From contig NZ_CP026001.1 of NCBI RefSeq assembly GCF_003086775.1, positions 1,142,407 to 1,206,406 on the forward strand: a stretch of 64,000 nucleotides of DNA. The letters run 5' to 3'. Under the pieces are notes generated by a model, which ran no database searches, had not been told where the DNA came from, and saw only the letters and a program-made list of their open reading frames with translations. Made by a program: the position numbers and the translations under genes. Below, one piece after another: positions 56,651 through 64,000 of this stretch; the stretch's first letter is position 1, and the number at the start of each line of letters is the position of its first letter. The DNA comes from Stenotrophomonas sp. ZAC14D1_NAIMI4_1 (lineage in GTDB: Bacteria; Pseudomonadota; Gammaproteobacteria; Xanthomonadales; Xanthomonadaceae).

Positions 56651-56824
56651 TCTTCGCCAGCATCCAACCCGGGCATTCAGCCAGCGCTGGGGGCGGTCCT
56701 GGGCCGGCCGGGAACAACACACCGGGCGCCACCGGGGCGTAATGCTGCGGCATGCAGGTTGTTTTCGCAATCACCCGGAATGGGTGAGAATCGGGGTTCC
56801 TTTCGCTGCAGACCTCCCTTGCCG

Positions 56825-57292
56825 ATGCCCAAGAAGATCCAAGCCCGCAAGTCCGCCATCCATGGCAACGGCGTGTTCGCCGTGGCCCCGATCAAGCAGG
56901 GCGAGCGCGTGATCCAGTACAAGGGCCTGCTGCGCAGCCACGGTGATGTCGATGCCGATGACAGCGGCGACGTCGAAAGCGGCCATACCTTCCTGTTCAC
57001 CCTCAACGACGACTGGGTGATCGACGCCAACTACAAGGGCAACGACGCACGCTGGATCAACCACAGCTGCGACCCGAACTGCGAAGCGGTGATCGAGGAA
57101 GACGAGGACGGCGACAGCCGCGGCGACAAGGTCTTCATCGAGGCCCTGCGCGATATCAAGGCCGGCGAGGAGCTGACCTACAACTACGGCATCACCCTGG
57201 CCGAGCGCCACACGGCAAAGCTGAAGAAGATCTGGGAGTGCCGCTGCGGCTCGCCCAAGTGCACCGGCACGATGCTGCAGCCCAAGCGCTGA
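56825..57292 (+). CDS. SET domain-containing protein-lysine methyltransferase
   Basis: A 155-residue SET-domain protein. GNGVFAVAPIKQGERVIQY is the SET N region, WINHSCDPNCEA the S-adenosylmethionine and Zn site, ELTYNYG the catalytic Tyr region, and CRCGSPKCTGTM the post-SET cysteines. SET proteins are typical of eukaryotes but occur in xanthomonads and chlamydiae. A likely bacterial substrate such as a histone-like protein is unproven; an HU protein with a Lys-rich tail is at 59920-60318. Confidence 0.93.
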   Translation: MPKKIQARKSAIHGNGVFAVAPIKQGERVIQYKGLLRSHGDVDADDSGDVESGHTFLFTLNDDWVIDANYKGNDARWINHSCDPNCEAVIEEDEDGDSRGDKVFIEALRDIKAGEELTYNYGITLAERHTAKLKKIWECRCGSPKCTGTMLQPKR

Positions 57293-57302
57293 CCGGTATG
57301 GG

Positions 57303-57363
57303 GTAGTGCCGGCCGCTGGCCGGCATGGGCCTGACCGGGATGCCGGCCAGCGGCCGGCACTAC
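57303..57363. repeat. SMAG inverted dimer
   Basis: GTAGTGCCGGCCGCTGGCC and its reverse complement are 15 bases apart, between the SET gene and the PfpI-type gene. Confidence 0.9.
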
Positions 57364-57456
57364 CGGCCTCGTCTGCACCTGCCGTGCACGGCAGGGTCAC
57401 CGCGGTCCAATGGCCATTGGCCGACCCTGTGTGCTCCCTTTCCCGGAGCACACACC

Positions 57457-57999
57457 ATGGCAAAGCGTATCGCCGGCAAGCAGGTCGCCATCCTCGCCAC
57501 CCACGGCTTCGAGCAGTCCGAACTGATCGAACCCAAGCGCCTGCTGGAAGCGGAGGGCGCCATCGTCACCGTGGTGTCGCCGGCAAAAGAGGCCAGCATC
57601 AAGGGTTGGAAGGACAAGGACTGGGGCGGCGTGGTGGCGGTGGATCTGCCGCTGTCCGACGCCGATGCCGGCCGCTTCGATGCGCTGGTCCTGCCCGGCG
57701 GGGTCATCAACCCGGACACCCTGCGCACCGATGACGCCGCGCTGGGCTTCATCCGCAGCGTGGCGGGGGCGGGCAAGCCAGTAGCAGCCATCTGCCATGG
57801 CCCGTGGCTGCTGATCAACAGCGGGCTGGCCAAGGGTCGGGAGGTGACCTCGTGGCCCTCGCTGCAGCAGGACCTGGCCAATGCCGGTGCGCGCTGGCGC
57901 GACGCCGAGGTGGTCGTGGACGGCAACCTCATCACCAGCCGCAAGCCGGACGACATCCCGGCCTTCAGCGAGGCCGTGGTGAAGGCACTGGCTGCATGA
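57457..57999 (+). CDS. PfpI/DJ-1 family type 1 glutamine amidotransferase-like protein
   Basis: A 180-residue DJ-1/PfpI protein. The nucleophile-elbow Cys is in AAICHGPWLLI, about residue 110; GFEQSELIEPKRLLE near the N-terminus and VLPGGVINPD are family blocks. Members include YhbO stress proteins with glyoxalase or deglycase claims. The exact reaction is not assigned. It stands alone between two SMAG dimers. Start: ATG after a GGAG-CACACACC spacer. Confidence 0.92.
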   Translation: MAKRIAGKQVAILATHGFEQSELIEPKRLLEAEGAIVTVVSPAKEASIKGWKDKDWGGVVAVDLPLSDADAGRFDALVLPGGVINPDTLRTDDAALGFIRSVAGAGKPVAAICHGPWLLINSGLAKGREVTSWPSLQQDLANAGARWRDAEVVVDGNLITSRKPDDIPAFSEAVVKALAA

Positions 58000-58009
58000 T
58001 GCGTTGCTG

Positions 58010-58071
58010 GTAGTGCCGGCCTCTGGCCGGCAGATGCGGTAACCGGGCTGCCGGCCAGCGGCCGGCACTAC
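58010..58071. repeat. SMAG inverted dimer
   Basis: GTAGTGCCGGCCTCTGGCC and a minus-oriented partner ending CTAC, in the convergent gap between the PfpI-type and DUF1439 genes. The partner ends 3 bases before the DUF1439 stop. Confidence 0.88.
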
Positions 58072-58073
58072 CC

Positions 58074-58670
58074 TTACTTGCCGAGAAGGCCAGCCGGCAC
58101 CAGGTTGCCCAGGTTCTGGTTGAAGGTGACCACCAGCTTGCCGTTCTTCACCTGCGCCGACTGCACCTGCAGCGCGCCCAGCAGGCCGGCCACGGCCGGA
58201 TCCAGCTTGTAGATCGGTTCGCGGCGGGCGTAGTCGCTCAGCGCGGCATTCAGCAGCGCACGGGTACGCGAATCAAGGCGGCCACCCTGGCTGGCCGGGC
58301 TGAAGTCATCCACGGTCGGGTCCTGCAGGTGGAAGCCCTGGGTCTGCGCGTCATAGCGCAGGCCGCTGCTGAGCTTCACTTTGCCCAGGTTGGTCGGGCT
58401 GCCACCGGCGGTGGCCAGTGCCAGGTCCATGCCCAGGTCGAGGCGCTCGCCCGCCGGCAGGCTCAGCTGCGGGTGGCTCATGGTCAGCGCGATCAGGCCG
58501 CCCAGCGCATCCTGGGTGCGCGGGAAGCTGCCATCCAGATACTGCTGCACGTCGCTGGCACCAACCGCCAGTTCGCGGCCGGAAATCGAGGGGGCCGCCT
58601 GCGCGCCGATCGCCACGGCGATCAGCACGGTGGACGCGGCAAGGCGGGTCATCAGGGAACGCAGGCGCAT
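58074..58670 (-). CDS. DUF1439 domain-containing periplasmic protein
   Basis: A 198-residue secreted protein. Signal peptide ends at AQA (about residue 25). The mature start ISGRELAVGASDVQQYLDGS and the repeated beta/alpha pattern match DUF1439 (YceB-like). E. coli YceB is a lipoprotein; no lipobox here, so this one is soluble. DUF1439 proteins have a lipid-binding-like fold; role unknown. Confidence 0.9.
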   Translation of the reverse strand: MRLRSLMTRLAASTVLIAVAIGAQAAPSISGRELAVGASDVQQYLDGSFPRTQDALGGLIALTMSHPQLSLPAGERLDLGMDLALATAGGSPTNLGKVKLSSGLRYDAQTQGFHLQDPTVDDFSPASQGGRLDSRTRALLNAALSDYARREPIYKLDPAVAGLLGALQVQSAQVKNGKLVVTFNQNLGNLVPAGLLGK

Positions 58671-58748
58671 GGCGGTGGCCGGGGGGATGAATGAGGGCTA
58701 CAGAGTAGCTTTGCACGCTGAATCGTGCGTGCATGCCGCTGCAACGGT

Positions 58749-59288
58749 TCAGTCCAGCGTTGGCTGCAGATGCGCTGACTGGATCTGCCAGCCCTGGCCA
58801 TCGGTGCGCGGCTGCACGCGGTACCAGCCGTGGTAGCGGAACAGGCCCTCGCCGGTCGTGGCGCGGATGCGTACCGGCACTTCCAGCAGGCGTGGCGGCT
58901 GCTGTTCGTCCCGTGGCACGGGCGGGTCGCTGTCCAGGCGCAGGTTGCGCACGTCCGGCAGCAGGCGCAGCGCAGCATCATCGGCACGGCGTGCATCGGG
59001 CGGGGCGATGGCCCACGCCGCTTCGATACCGGCCTTGTTGTGGTTGAGCAGGTCCAGCACGTAGCGGTTGAGCAGTCGCGCCGGCGTTTCGCCATCGGGC
59101 GCGACGGCCGCATACAGCGGATCGATGCCGAGCGCCGCCACGGCGGGTGCTTCGCCTGTCGAAGCGGGGCGGCCCGGGCCTGCCGTCGCCGCATCGGCGG
59201 AAGGGGCTTCGGCGGCGGCATCAGGCGGGGTCGGGCTGGAACAGCCCAGCATGGACAACGACGCGATCAACAACAGGGCACTGCGCAT
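58749..59288 (-). CDS. Putative lipoprotein
   Basis: A 179-residue protein with lipoprotein signal MRSALLLIASLSMLGC (Cys16 lipobox LSMLGC). An Ala/Pro-rich linker of 40 residues follows, then a small domain (LLNRYVLDLLNHNKAGIE, WYRVQPRTDGQGWQIQ). No family recognised; it may sit in the inner or outer membrane. Confidence 0.85.
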   Translation of the reverse strand: MRSALLLIASLSMLGCSSPTPPDAAAEAPSADAATAGPGRPASTGEAPAVAALGIDPLYAAVAPDGETPARLLNRYVLDLLNHNKAGIEAAWAIAPPDARRADDAALRLLPDVRNLRLDSDPPVPRDEQQPPRLLEVPVRIRATTGEGLFRYHGWYRVQPRTDGQGWQIQSAHLQPTLD

Positions 59289-59344
59289 GTCTGCCTCCTC
59301 CCCGAGGCGACCTGGAGAACGGCAGTGTATCGGCAGCGCCGGGC

Positions 59345-59653
59345 TCAGCGCGATGCGGGCAGCTGTTCCAACGCGTCCAGGGCCGGCAGCACCTGTGCGG
59401 CGATCGCCGCCAGCGCATGGCCGTCGGTGTCGGCGTGGCGCTGCACGATGTCGCGCAGCAGCTGGGTCGCGACCACCAGGGTGGCGCGCTCGTCACCGCT
59501 CAGCCCGGCCGTGCGCGGCGCGGTTTCCAGCAGGCGCATCAGGTCGCGGCGGGCGCGGTGTTCCAGTTCGATGGTGCAGCGCCCGGTGCACTGGTGCCCG
59601 TCCTTTTCGATCGGGGTCACCGAGATCCGGTAGCGGGTGGAGGGGCTGGCCAT
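59345..59653 (-). CDS. DUF3861 domain-containing protein
   Basis: A 102-residue protein. RYRISVTPIEKDGHQCTGRC at residues 7-26 and FELEHRARRDL-like IELEHRARRDL are the DUF3861 pattern. Cytosolic, function unknown. Earlier in-frame starts upstream lie in non-family sequence, so 59653 is used. Confidence 0.85.
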   Translation of the reverse strand: MASPSTRYRISVTPIEKDGHQCTGRCTIELEHRARRDLMRLLETAPRTAGLSGDERATLVVATQLLRDIVQRHADTDGHALAAIAAQVLPALDALEQLPASR

Positions 59654-59861
59654 GAGGGTGTGCTCGCCTGGGTGTGGAGGGATGTGCCCACCATAGGCAA
59701 GGCGGCGACCGGCGGCGACGGCCGGGGCTGCACGCAGTGTTCCACCCGGTCCGTTCCCGACAGTGAAAAACGAGGTCCCGGCCAATGCTGGTGCGGCTGT
59801 CAGCGGGAACGCTGCGGGACGGAAACGCTGTGTTGCGGTTTGCATGGGGGCGGGCGCCGCC

Positions 59862-59897
59862 CCAAACAAAAACGGGACGGCCTGCGCCGTCCCGTCG
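59862..59897 (-). terminator. Rho-independent terminator of the HU gene
   Basis: ACGGGACGG and CCGTCCCGT form a perfect 9-base stem around CGCAGG (minus strand). A TTTTTGTTT run follows on the minus strand. It begins 23 bases after the HU-like stop codon. Confidence 0.92.
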
Positions 59898-59919
59898 GAA
59901 GATGCCGTTGGGCGCGCGC

Positions 59920-60318
59920 TTAGAGCGCGGCGTCCTTCAGCTTCTTCAGCGGGCGCACCTTCAGCTTGGTGGTGGCCGGCTTGGCAGCGAACCACTGCTC
60001 TTCCTTGGTGAACGGGTTGATGCCCTTGCGCTTCGGCTTGGCCGGCACGCTGACGGTCGAGATCTTCAGCAGGCCCGGCAGGGTGAAGGAGCCAGCGCCC
60101 TTCTTGTGCACCGAGGAAGCAACGGCGGTTTCAAGCGAGGCCAGCACCGCGCGCACGTCCTTGGCAACAACGCCGGACGCTTCCACGATGTGTGCAACCA
60201 GGCCCGACTTGGTCAGCACTTCCTTGATCGGCTTCGGAGCGGCCGGCTTGGCGGCAGCCTTCGTCGCGACTTTCTTCACTGCCTTTTTCGGGGCAGCCTT
60301 CTTAGCGGTCTTTGCCAT
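59920..60318 (-). CDS. HU family DNA-binding protein with basic N-terminal tail
   Basis: A 132-residue protein. Residues 1-30 are a Lys/Ala/Pro-rich tail (AKKAAPKKAVKKVATKAAAK). An HU-like domain follows from residue 32 (IKEVLTKSGLVAHIVEASGV) with GSFTLPGLLKISTVSVPAKP as the beta-arm and KGINPFTKEEQWF. Canonical HU is about 90 residues. It should bind DNA; the tail resembles histone H1-like extensions. A terminator lies after it. Confidence 0.92.
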   Translation of the reverse strand: MAKTAKKAAPKKAVKKVATKAAAKPAAPKPIKEVLTKSGLVAHIVEASGVVAKDVRAVLASLETAVASSVHKKGAGSFTLPGLLKISTVSVPAKPKRKGINPFTKEEQWFAAKPATTKLKVRPLKKLKDAAL

Positions 60319-60688
60319 GGTTTCCTGTTCCGTGAACGGTTGGTTGTGTGGTCGGCGCCGAACCCCGTCGGCAAGCGCAATGTAGGGCAACTCTCGAGCG
60401 CCGCCAATAGCCCGGAGCGCTGAAAGTGCATGTTTTTTCATATCCAGGCCGATTCAGTACATGTCCGGAAGCGGGCAAACAGGCGGTGCGCTGCAGTGCG
60501 CAATAGGGGGTGCCGCTGCTGCGGAACGCGCGAAACCGCTGAAAACAAGGGAAAAATTCATTTCGCGCTGGCGAGGAAGTGTCCACCGGGCTGGCCTGGG
60601 ACTGCGGCGTGCCCTGCGGCGGGGCGACGCAGGGCTAACGCGAGCCGTGCGAGGGTAGCCGTTCATCACCGCCACGCAGGAGCAGCAC
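60319..60688. other. Divergent HU/osmC intergenic region
   Basis: 370 bases between the HU-like and OsmC starts. It holds both promoters, an AT-rich patch around 60430-60440 and 60540-60560, and a hairpin with arms GCCCTGCG at 60611-60618 and CGCAGGGC at 60628-60635. No gene or SMAG element was found. The exact promoters could not be fixed. Confidence 0.55.
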
Positions 60689-61120
60689 ATGGGAATCTCG
60701 CGACACGCCACCGCGCACTGGGAAGGGGACCTCAAGTCGGGCAAGGGCCAGTTGAGCACGCCGCAGAGCGGGCTGCTGGACAAGACCCGCTACGGCTTCA
60801 ACAGCCGCTTCGGCGATGAGAAAGGCACCAATCCGGAGGAGCTGATCGCCGCCGCGCACGCCGGCTGCTTCACCATGGCGCTGTCGGCCAAGCTGGGTGA
60901 TGCCGGGTTTACACCGACCTCGCTGGATACCGAAGCCAAGGTCGACCTGTCGATGGAAGGTGGCCCGCAGCTGTCGCAGATCCGGCTGAAGGTGAAGGCG
61001 GTGGTGCCGGGCATCGATGCCGCGCAGTTCCGCGCGATCGCCGACGACGCCAAGCAGAACTGCCCGGTGTCCAAGGCGCTCAGCGCGGTGCCGATCAGCC
61101 TGGAAGCCGAGCTGGGCTGA
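60689..61120 (+). CDS. OsmC family peroxiredoxin-like protein
   Basis: A 143-residue OsmC/Ohr fold protein. The two redox cysteines are Cys60 (HAGCFTM) and Cys125 (KQNCPVSKA), with the NPEELIAAAHAGC motif. It detoxifies organic or lipid hydroperoxides using lipoylated or thiol donors. CAGGAG lies 7 bases upstream. It stands alone. Confidence 0.94.
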   Translation: MGISRHATAHWEGDLKSGKGQLSTPQSGLLDKTRYGFNSRFGDEKGTNPEELIAAAHAGCFTMALSAKLGDAGFTPTSLDTEAKVDLSMEGGPQLSQIRLKVKAVVPGIDAAQFRAIADDAKQNCPVSKALSAVPISLEAELG

Positions 61121-61145
61121 GAAATCGCGGGCCGGGATAGTCACG

Positions 61146-61218
61146 GTAGTGCCGGCCGCTGGCCGGCAACCGCATGATGTCGAGGTCCAGGTAACAGCCG
61201 GCCAGCGGCCGGCTCTAC
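61146..61218. repeat. SMAG inverted dimer
   Basis: GTAGTGCCGGCCGCTGGCC and an inverted AGCCGGCC partner ending CTAC, 26 bases apart, between osmC and the first phzF. Confidence 0.88.
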
Positions 61219-61232
61219 CATCCCCAGCGCAA

Positions 61233-62111
61233 TCACCAATCAATCGTTCCGGCAATCACCGTCTGCACCTGGCCGCCGGACCAGACCTCGCCGGCCTCGT
61301 CCACGCGCAGCGTCAGCCGCGCATCGTGGCCAACCTCGCGGCCCTGGCTGACTTCATACGCTTCGCGGCCGCGCGGCAGCACGCCGCGCAGGTCCAGCCA
61401 GGCCGCCAGCACGGCATTGGCCGCACCGGAGGCGGCATCCTCGAAGCGCCGCCCGTTGCCGACAAACGCGCGCACGGCCAGGTCGAAACCTTCGCTGCCA
61501 TCGCTGAAGGCGTAGGCGAACACGCCCATGCTGTCGGTGGATTCGGCCAGCGTGGCGATGGCGTCCCAGTCCGGCTGCAGCGCACGCAGCGCGGCCTCGC
61601 TGGCCACCTGCACCACCCACCAGCTGCGGCCGCCCTGCATGCGTGCCGGCGGCAGTTCGCCCAGCGGCCAGCCCTTCAGCGCTGGCTGCAGGCGCGGATC
61701 CCCGGCCTGTGCGGTTTCGGCCAGCTGCGCGCGCGGGGTACGGATGGCGATGCGCTGCTGCGCGCCTTCACCGCTGACCTGCAGGGGCAGCATCCCGGCG
61801 ATGCCGTCCTGCACCAGAACGCCCTCGACCGGCGCAGCCAGGCCGGCCTGCAGCACCGCATGGGCGGTGCCGACGCTGGGGTGGCCGGCGAACGGAACCT
61901 CCTTCTGAGGGCTGAACATGCGCAGCCGGTAGCTGCTGCCGGCGGCCTGCGGGGCGAACACGAAGGTGGTTTCCGGCAGCCGGGTCCAGCGAGCGATGGC
62001 CTGCATGGCCGCGTCGTCCAGGCCCTCGGCATCCAGCACCACGGCCAGCGGATTACCGGCGCCGGCGCGCGGCGAGAACACATCGAGCTGCAGGAAACGG
62101 CGGGTGGTCAT
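61233..62111 (-). CDS. PhzF family isomerase (copy A)
   Basis: A 292-residue PhzF-fold protein (diaminopimelate epimerase-like). LQLDVFSPRAGAGNPLAVVL at the N-terminus, LPETTFVFAP with the catalytic Glu, and EVPFAGHPSVGTAHAVL are the signature blocks. The usual EDPVTGSAN motif is replaced by EDAASGAAN. No phenazine cluster is near, so a general isomerase role is likely. A tandem paralogue follows. Confidence 0.93.
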   Translation of the reverse strand: MTTRRFLQLDVFSPRAGAGNPLAVVLDAEGLDDAAMQAIARWTRLPETTFVFAPQAAGSSYRLRMFSPQKEVPFAGHPSVGTAHAVLQAGLAAPVEGVLVQDGIAGMLPLQVSGEGAQQRIAIRTPRAQLAETAQAGDPRLQPALKGWPLGELPPARMQGGRSWWVVQVASEAALRALQPDWDAIATLAESTDSMGVFAYAFSDGSEGFDLAVRAFVGNGRRFEDAASGAANAVLAAWLDLRGVLPRGREAYEVSQGREVGHDARLTLRVDEAGEVWSGGQVQTVIAGTIDW

Positions 62112-62142
62112 AGGGGGTAGAACTCCAGGAAATGCGGAAATG

Positions 62143-62213
62143 GTAGCGCGGGGCCATGCCCCGCGAGCGCGCAGCGCGGCGGGGTGACGCCGCCGGGCGT
62201 GGCCCGGCGCTAC
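62143..62213. repeat. SMAG-like inverted pair between phzF paralogues
   Basis: GTAGCGCGGGGCCATGCCCC at the left and a minus-oriented GTAGCGCCGGGCCACGCCCGG at the right. The minus-oriented TAG of the right-hand element is the stop codon of the second phzF. Confidence 0.85.
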
Positions 62214-63085
62214 CAGTGGATGCTGCCGTCGATCACCGGCTGTACCTGGCCGCCGATCCACACCGTGCCTTCGGCATCGACGCGGACATGGACGCGGCCG
62301 TCGCGGCCGACTTCGCGGCCCTGGCTGGCCACGTACGCGCCACCGCCGCCGGACAGGGCACCTCGCGCACGCAGCCAGGCGCCGATCAGCGCGTTGGCGC
62401 TGCCGGTCACCGGGTCCTCGGGCACGTTCACCGCATCACCGGGGCAGAACGCGCGCACCACGCGGCTGTGCCCAGCGCCGGCTTCATCGGCGAACACCGC
62501 CACCCCGGTCGCGCCGGTGGCATTGGTCCAGTCGCGCAGGGCGGCCATGTCCGGGGCCAGGCTGCGCACGGCGGCGGCATCGCGCAGCGGCAGCAGCCAC
62601 CAGCGCGGGCCGTTGTCCCACAGTTCGGGCGCGTGGCCGCTGGCGGCCAGGGCCTGCAGCGGTTCCGGCACCTGCCCGGGCGCGGTCGGCAGGTGGCGTG
62701 CCGGCGGGCTGGCCAGTTCGATGCTGGGCGCGTCCGCCGGGCCACTCACCCGCACCGGCAGCAGGCCGGCAGCGCACTGCTGGACCAGGGCGCCGCCGTC
62801 GCGCGGCGTGGCCAGGCCGCAGGTCACCGCCGCCCAGGCCGCGCCGACGCTGGGGTGGCCGGCAAACGGCAGCTCGCTGCCGGGGGTGAAGATGCGGATG
62901 TGGTAGTCGGCGCCGGGGGCGCTGGGGCGCAGGAAGAACACCGTCTCGGACAGGTTCAGCCAGGCCGCCAGCGCCTGCATGCGCCCGGCGGACAGCCCGT
63001 CGGCGTCCAGCACCACGCCCAGCGGGTTGCCGCTGCCGGGCTGGTGGGCGAAGACATCAAGCTGCAGGTAGCGGAAGGCGGCCAT
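62210..63085 (-). CDS. PhzF family isomerase (copy B)
   Basis: A 291-residue paralogue of the previous gene. LQLDVFAHQPGSGNPLGVVL, LSETVFFLRP (catalytic Glu), ELPFAGHPSVGAAWA and the full EDPVTGSAN motif are present. The ATG at 63085 aligns its N-terminus with copy A; an ATG four codons earlier is possible. The stop TAG is supplied by the GTAG head of the neighbouring palindrome. Confidence 0.93.
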   Translation of the reverse strand: MAAFRYLQLDVFAHQPGSGNPLGVVLDADGLSAGRMQALAAWLNLSETVFFLRPSAPGADYHIRIFTPGSELPFAGHPSVGAAWAAVTCGLATPRDGGALVQQCAAGLLPVRVSGPADAPSIELASPPARHLPTAPGQVPEPLQALAASGHAPELWDNGPRWWLLPLRDAAAVRSLAPDMAALRDWTNATGATGVAVFADEAGAGHSRVVRAFCPGDAVNVPEDPVTGSANALIGAWLRARGALSGGGGAYVASQGREVGRDGRVHVRVDAEGTVWIGGQVQPVIDGSIHW

Positions 63086-63160
63086 CGGCGGGTCCATTGG
63101 GCTTAGAATCGAAGGTTCCGCCCCCTCGGGCGGCTCCCCCACATTACACATAGCCTATCC

Positions 63161-64000
63161 ATGTCAGCTTCCCCCCTTGTCGATCGTTGGATCGTACTGA
63201 AGTTCGGCGGCACCTCGGTGTCGCGTCGCCACCGCTGGGACACGATCGGGAAGCTGGCGAAAAAACGTGCGGAAGAGACCGGCTCGCGCGTGCTGGTGGT
63301 GGTCTCGGCGCTGTCCGGGGTCACCAACGAACTGACCGCGATTGCCGATGGCGCGCCGGACAGCCGCGATCGCGTGGCCGCCCTGGTCGAACGCCATGAG
63401 GGCTTCCTGGCCGAGCTCGGCCTGGGCCGCGAGGTGCTGGGCGAACGCCTGGCCGCCCTGCAGGGGCTGCTGGATGACCCGCGCGCGGCCACCCGCCCGC
63501 TGGAATGGCAGGCTGAAGTGCTGGGCCAGGGCGAACTGCTGTCCTCGACCCTGGGCGCGGCCTACCTGCACGCCTCGGGCCTGGACATGGGTTGGATGGA
63601 CGCCCGCCAGTGGCTGGACGCGATGCCGCCGCAGCCGAACCAGAGCGACTGGTCGCAGCGCCTGTCGGTGAACTGCCAGTGGCGCGCCGACGCGGAGTGG
63701 ATGCAGCGCTTCCGCGCGCAGCCGACCCGTCTGCTGATCACCCAGGGCTTCATTTCCCGCCACGCCGACGGCGGCACCGCCATCCTCGGCCGCGGCGGTT
63801 CTGATACCTCGGCGGCGTACTTCGGTGCGCTGCTGGGCGCCAGCCGCGTGGAAATCTGGACCGACGTGCCGGGCATGTTCAGCGCCAACCCCAAGGATGT
63901 GCCGGACGCGCGCCTGCTGACCCGCCTGGACTATTACGAAGCGCAGGAAATCGCCACCACCGGCGCCAAGGTGCTGCACCCGCGCTCGATCAAGCCGTGC
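63161..64000 (+). CDS. lysC: Aspartokinase, 5' part (possibly fused to LysA)
   Basis: The first 280 codons of an aspartate kinase; the frame is open at the window end. LKFGGTSVS at about 12-20 is the nucleotide/substrate motif, VVVSALSGVTNEL, ILGRGGSDTSAAYFGALLGA and EIWTDVPGMFSANPKDV are kinase blocks. In xanthomonads this gene commonly encodes an aspartokinase joined to diaminopimelate decarboxylase; that cannot be checked here. It is divergent from phzF with 75 bases between. Confidence 0.92.
   Translation, partial: MSASPLVDRWIVLKFGGTSVSRRHRWDTIGKLAKKRAEETGSRVLVVVSALSGVTNELTAIADGAPDSRDRVAALVERHEGFLAELGLGREVLGERLAALQGLLDDPRAATRPLEWQAEVLGQGELLSSTLGAAYLHASGLDMGWMDARQWLDAMPPQPNQSDWSQRLSVNCQWRADAEWMQRFRAQPTRLLITQGFISRHADGGTAILGRGGSDTSAAYFGALLGASRVEIWTDVPGMFSANPKDVPDARLLTRLDYYEAQEIATTGAKVLHPRSIKPC

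Noticed and set aside
60430..60560. AT-rich patch before osmC as a possible horizontally acquired fragment or small RNA
   Set aside because: Too short and without promoter-terminator pairing; more likely the divergent promoter region.

Overview
The window reads as a chromosomal segment of a Stenotrophomonas species, most likely the S. maltophilia complex. It is GC-rich and densely coding, with Xanthomonadaceae-type gene order. It is studded with GTAG-headed palindromes of the SMAG (Stenotrophomonas maltophilia GTAG) type and carries one REP-associated tyrosine transposase (RAYT). No tRNA, rRNA, CRISPR array, prophage or classical insertion sequence was recognised. Most of the segment is core genome; the unusual material is repeat biology and an iron-acquisition block.

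Layout. 0-8 kb: DUF4287 protein, YitT-like membrane protein, tag, yqgE-ruvX-pyrB, then the RAYT between two 37-bp palindrome arrays, a lipoprotein esterase, a zinc-ribbon protein and mgtE. 8-19 kb (minus strand): two blocks that run kdsD-kdsC-lptC-lptA-lptB-rpoN-hpf-ptsN-hprK-rapZ and EIIA-HPr-EI, linking KDO/LPS export, sigma-54, ribosome hibernation and a regulatory phosphotransferase system. 19-28 kb: ibaG, murA and an EF-hand protein on the plus strand; DUF3108 pair, purN, two paralogous membrane proteins and purM on the minus strand; DUF2066-perM-hda on the plus strand. 28-37 kb: repeat-rich gap, murU-amgK cell-wall recycling, an M20 peptidase, a ComEA-like protein, two L,D-transpeptidases, and hutD, whose 3' end has been amplified into a 172-bp tandem array of about 1.5 kb.

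37-49 kb is an iron block on the minus strand with three candidate Fur boxes. One drives a five-gene PepSY/DUF2271/DUF4198/ApbE/flavoreductase cassette. The other two each precede a small unknown protein followed by a TonB-dependent receptor; the second receptor is followed by a PiuC-type dioxygenase. I infer that the receptors import ferric siderophores and that the flavin cassette moves electrons to the periplasm to release or reduce the iron. 49-56 kb carries a Rieske protein, a GNAT enzyme, two unknown proteins and the sufR-sufB-sufC-sufD-sufS Fe-S operon, which contains a SMAG element between sufB and sufC. 56-64 kb holds a SET-domain protein, a PfpI-type protein, DUF1439 protein, a lipoprotein, DUF3861 protein, an HU protein with a basic tail, OsmC, two PhzF paralogues and the 5' part of an aspartokinase cut by the window end.

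Repeats fall into at least four classes: short GTAG palindromes (singles, inverted dimers, tandem arrays), the RAYT-linked 37-bp arrays, a long-stem hairpin module of about 230 bp, and a GGGGTC palindrome of about 35-40 bp. Assignments rest on reading motifs and gene order by eye; no database search was run.
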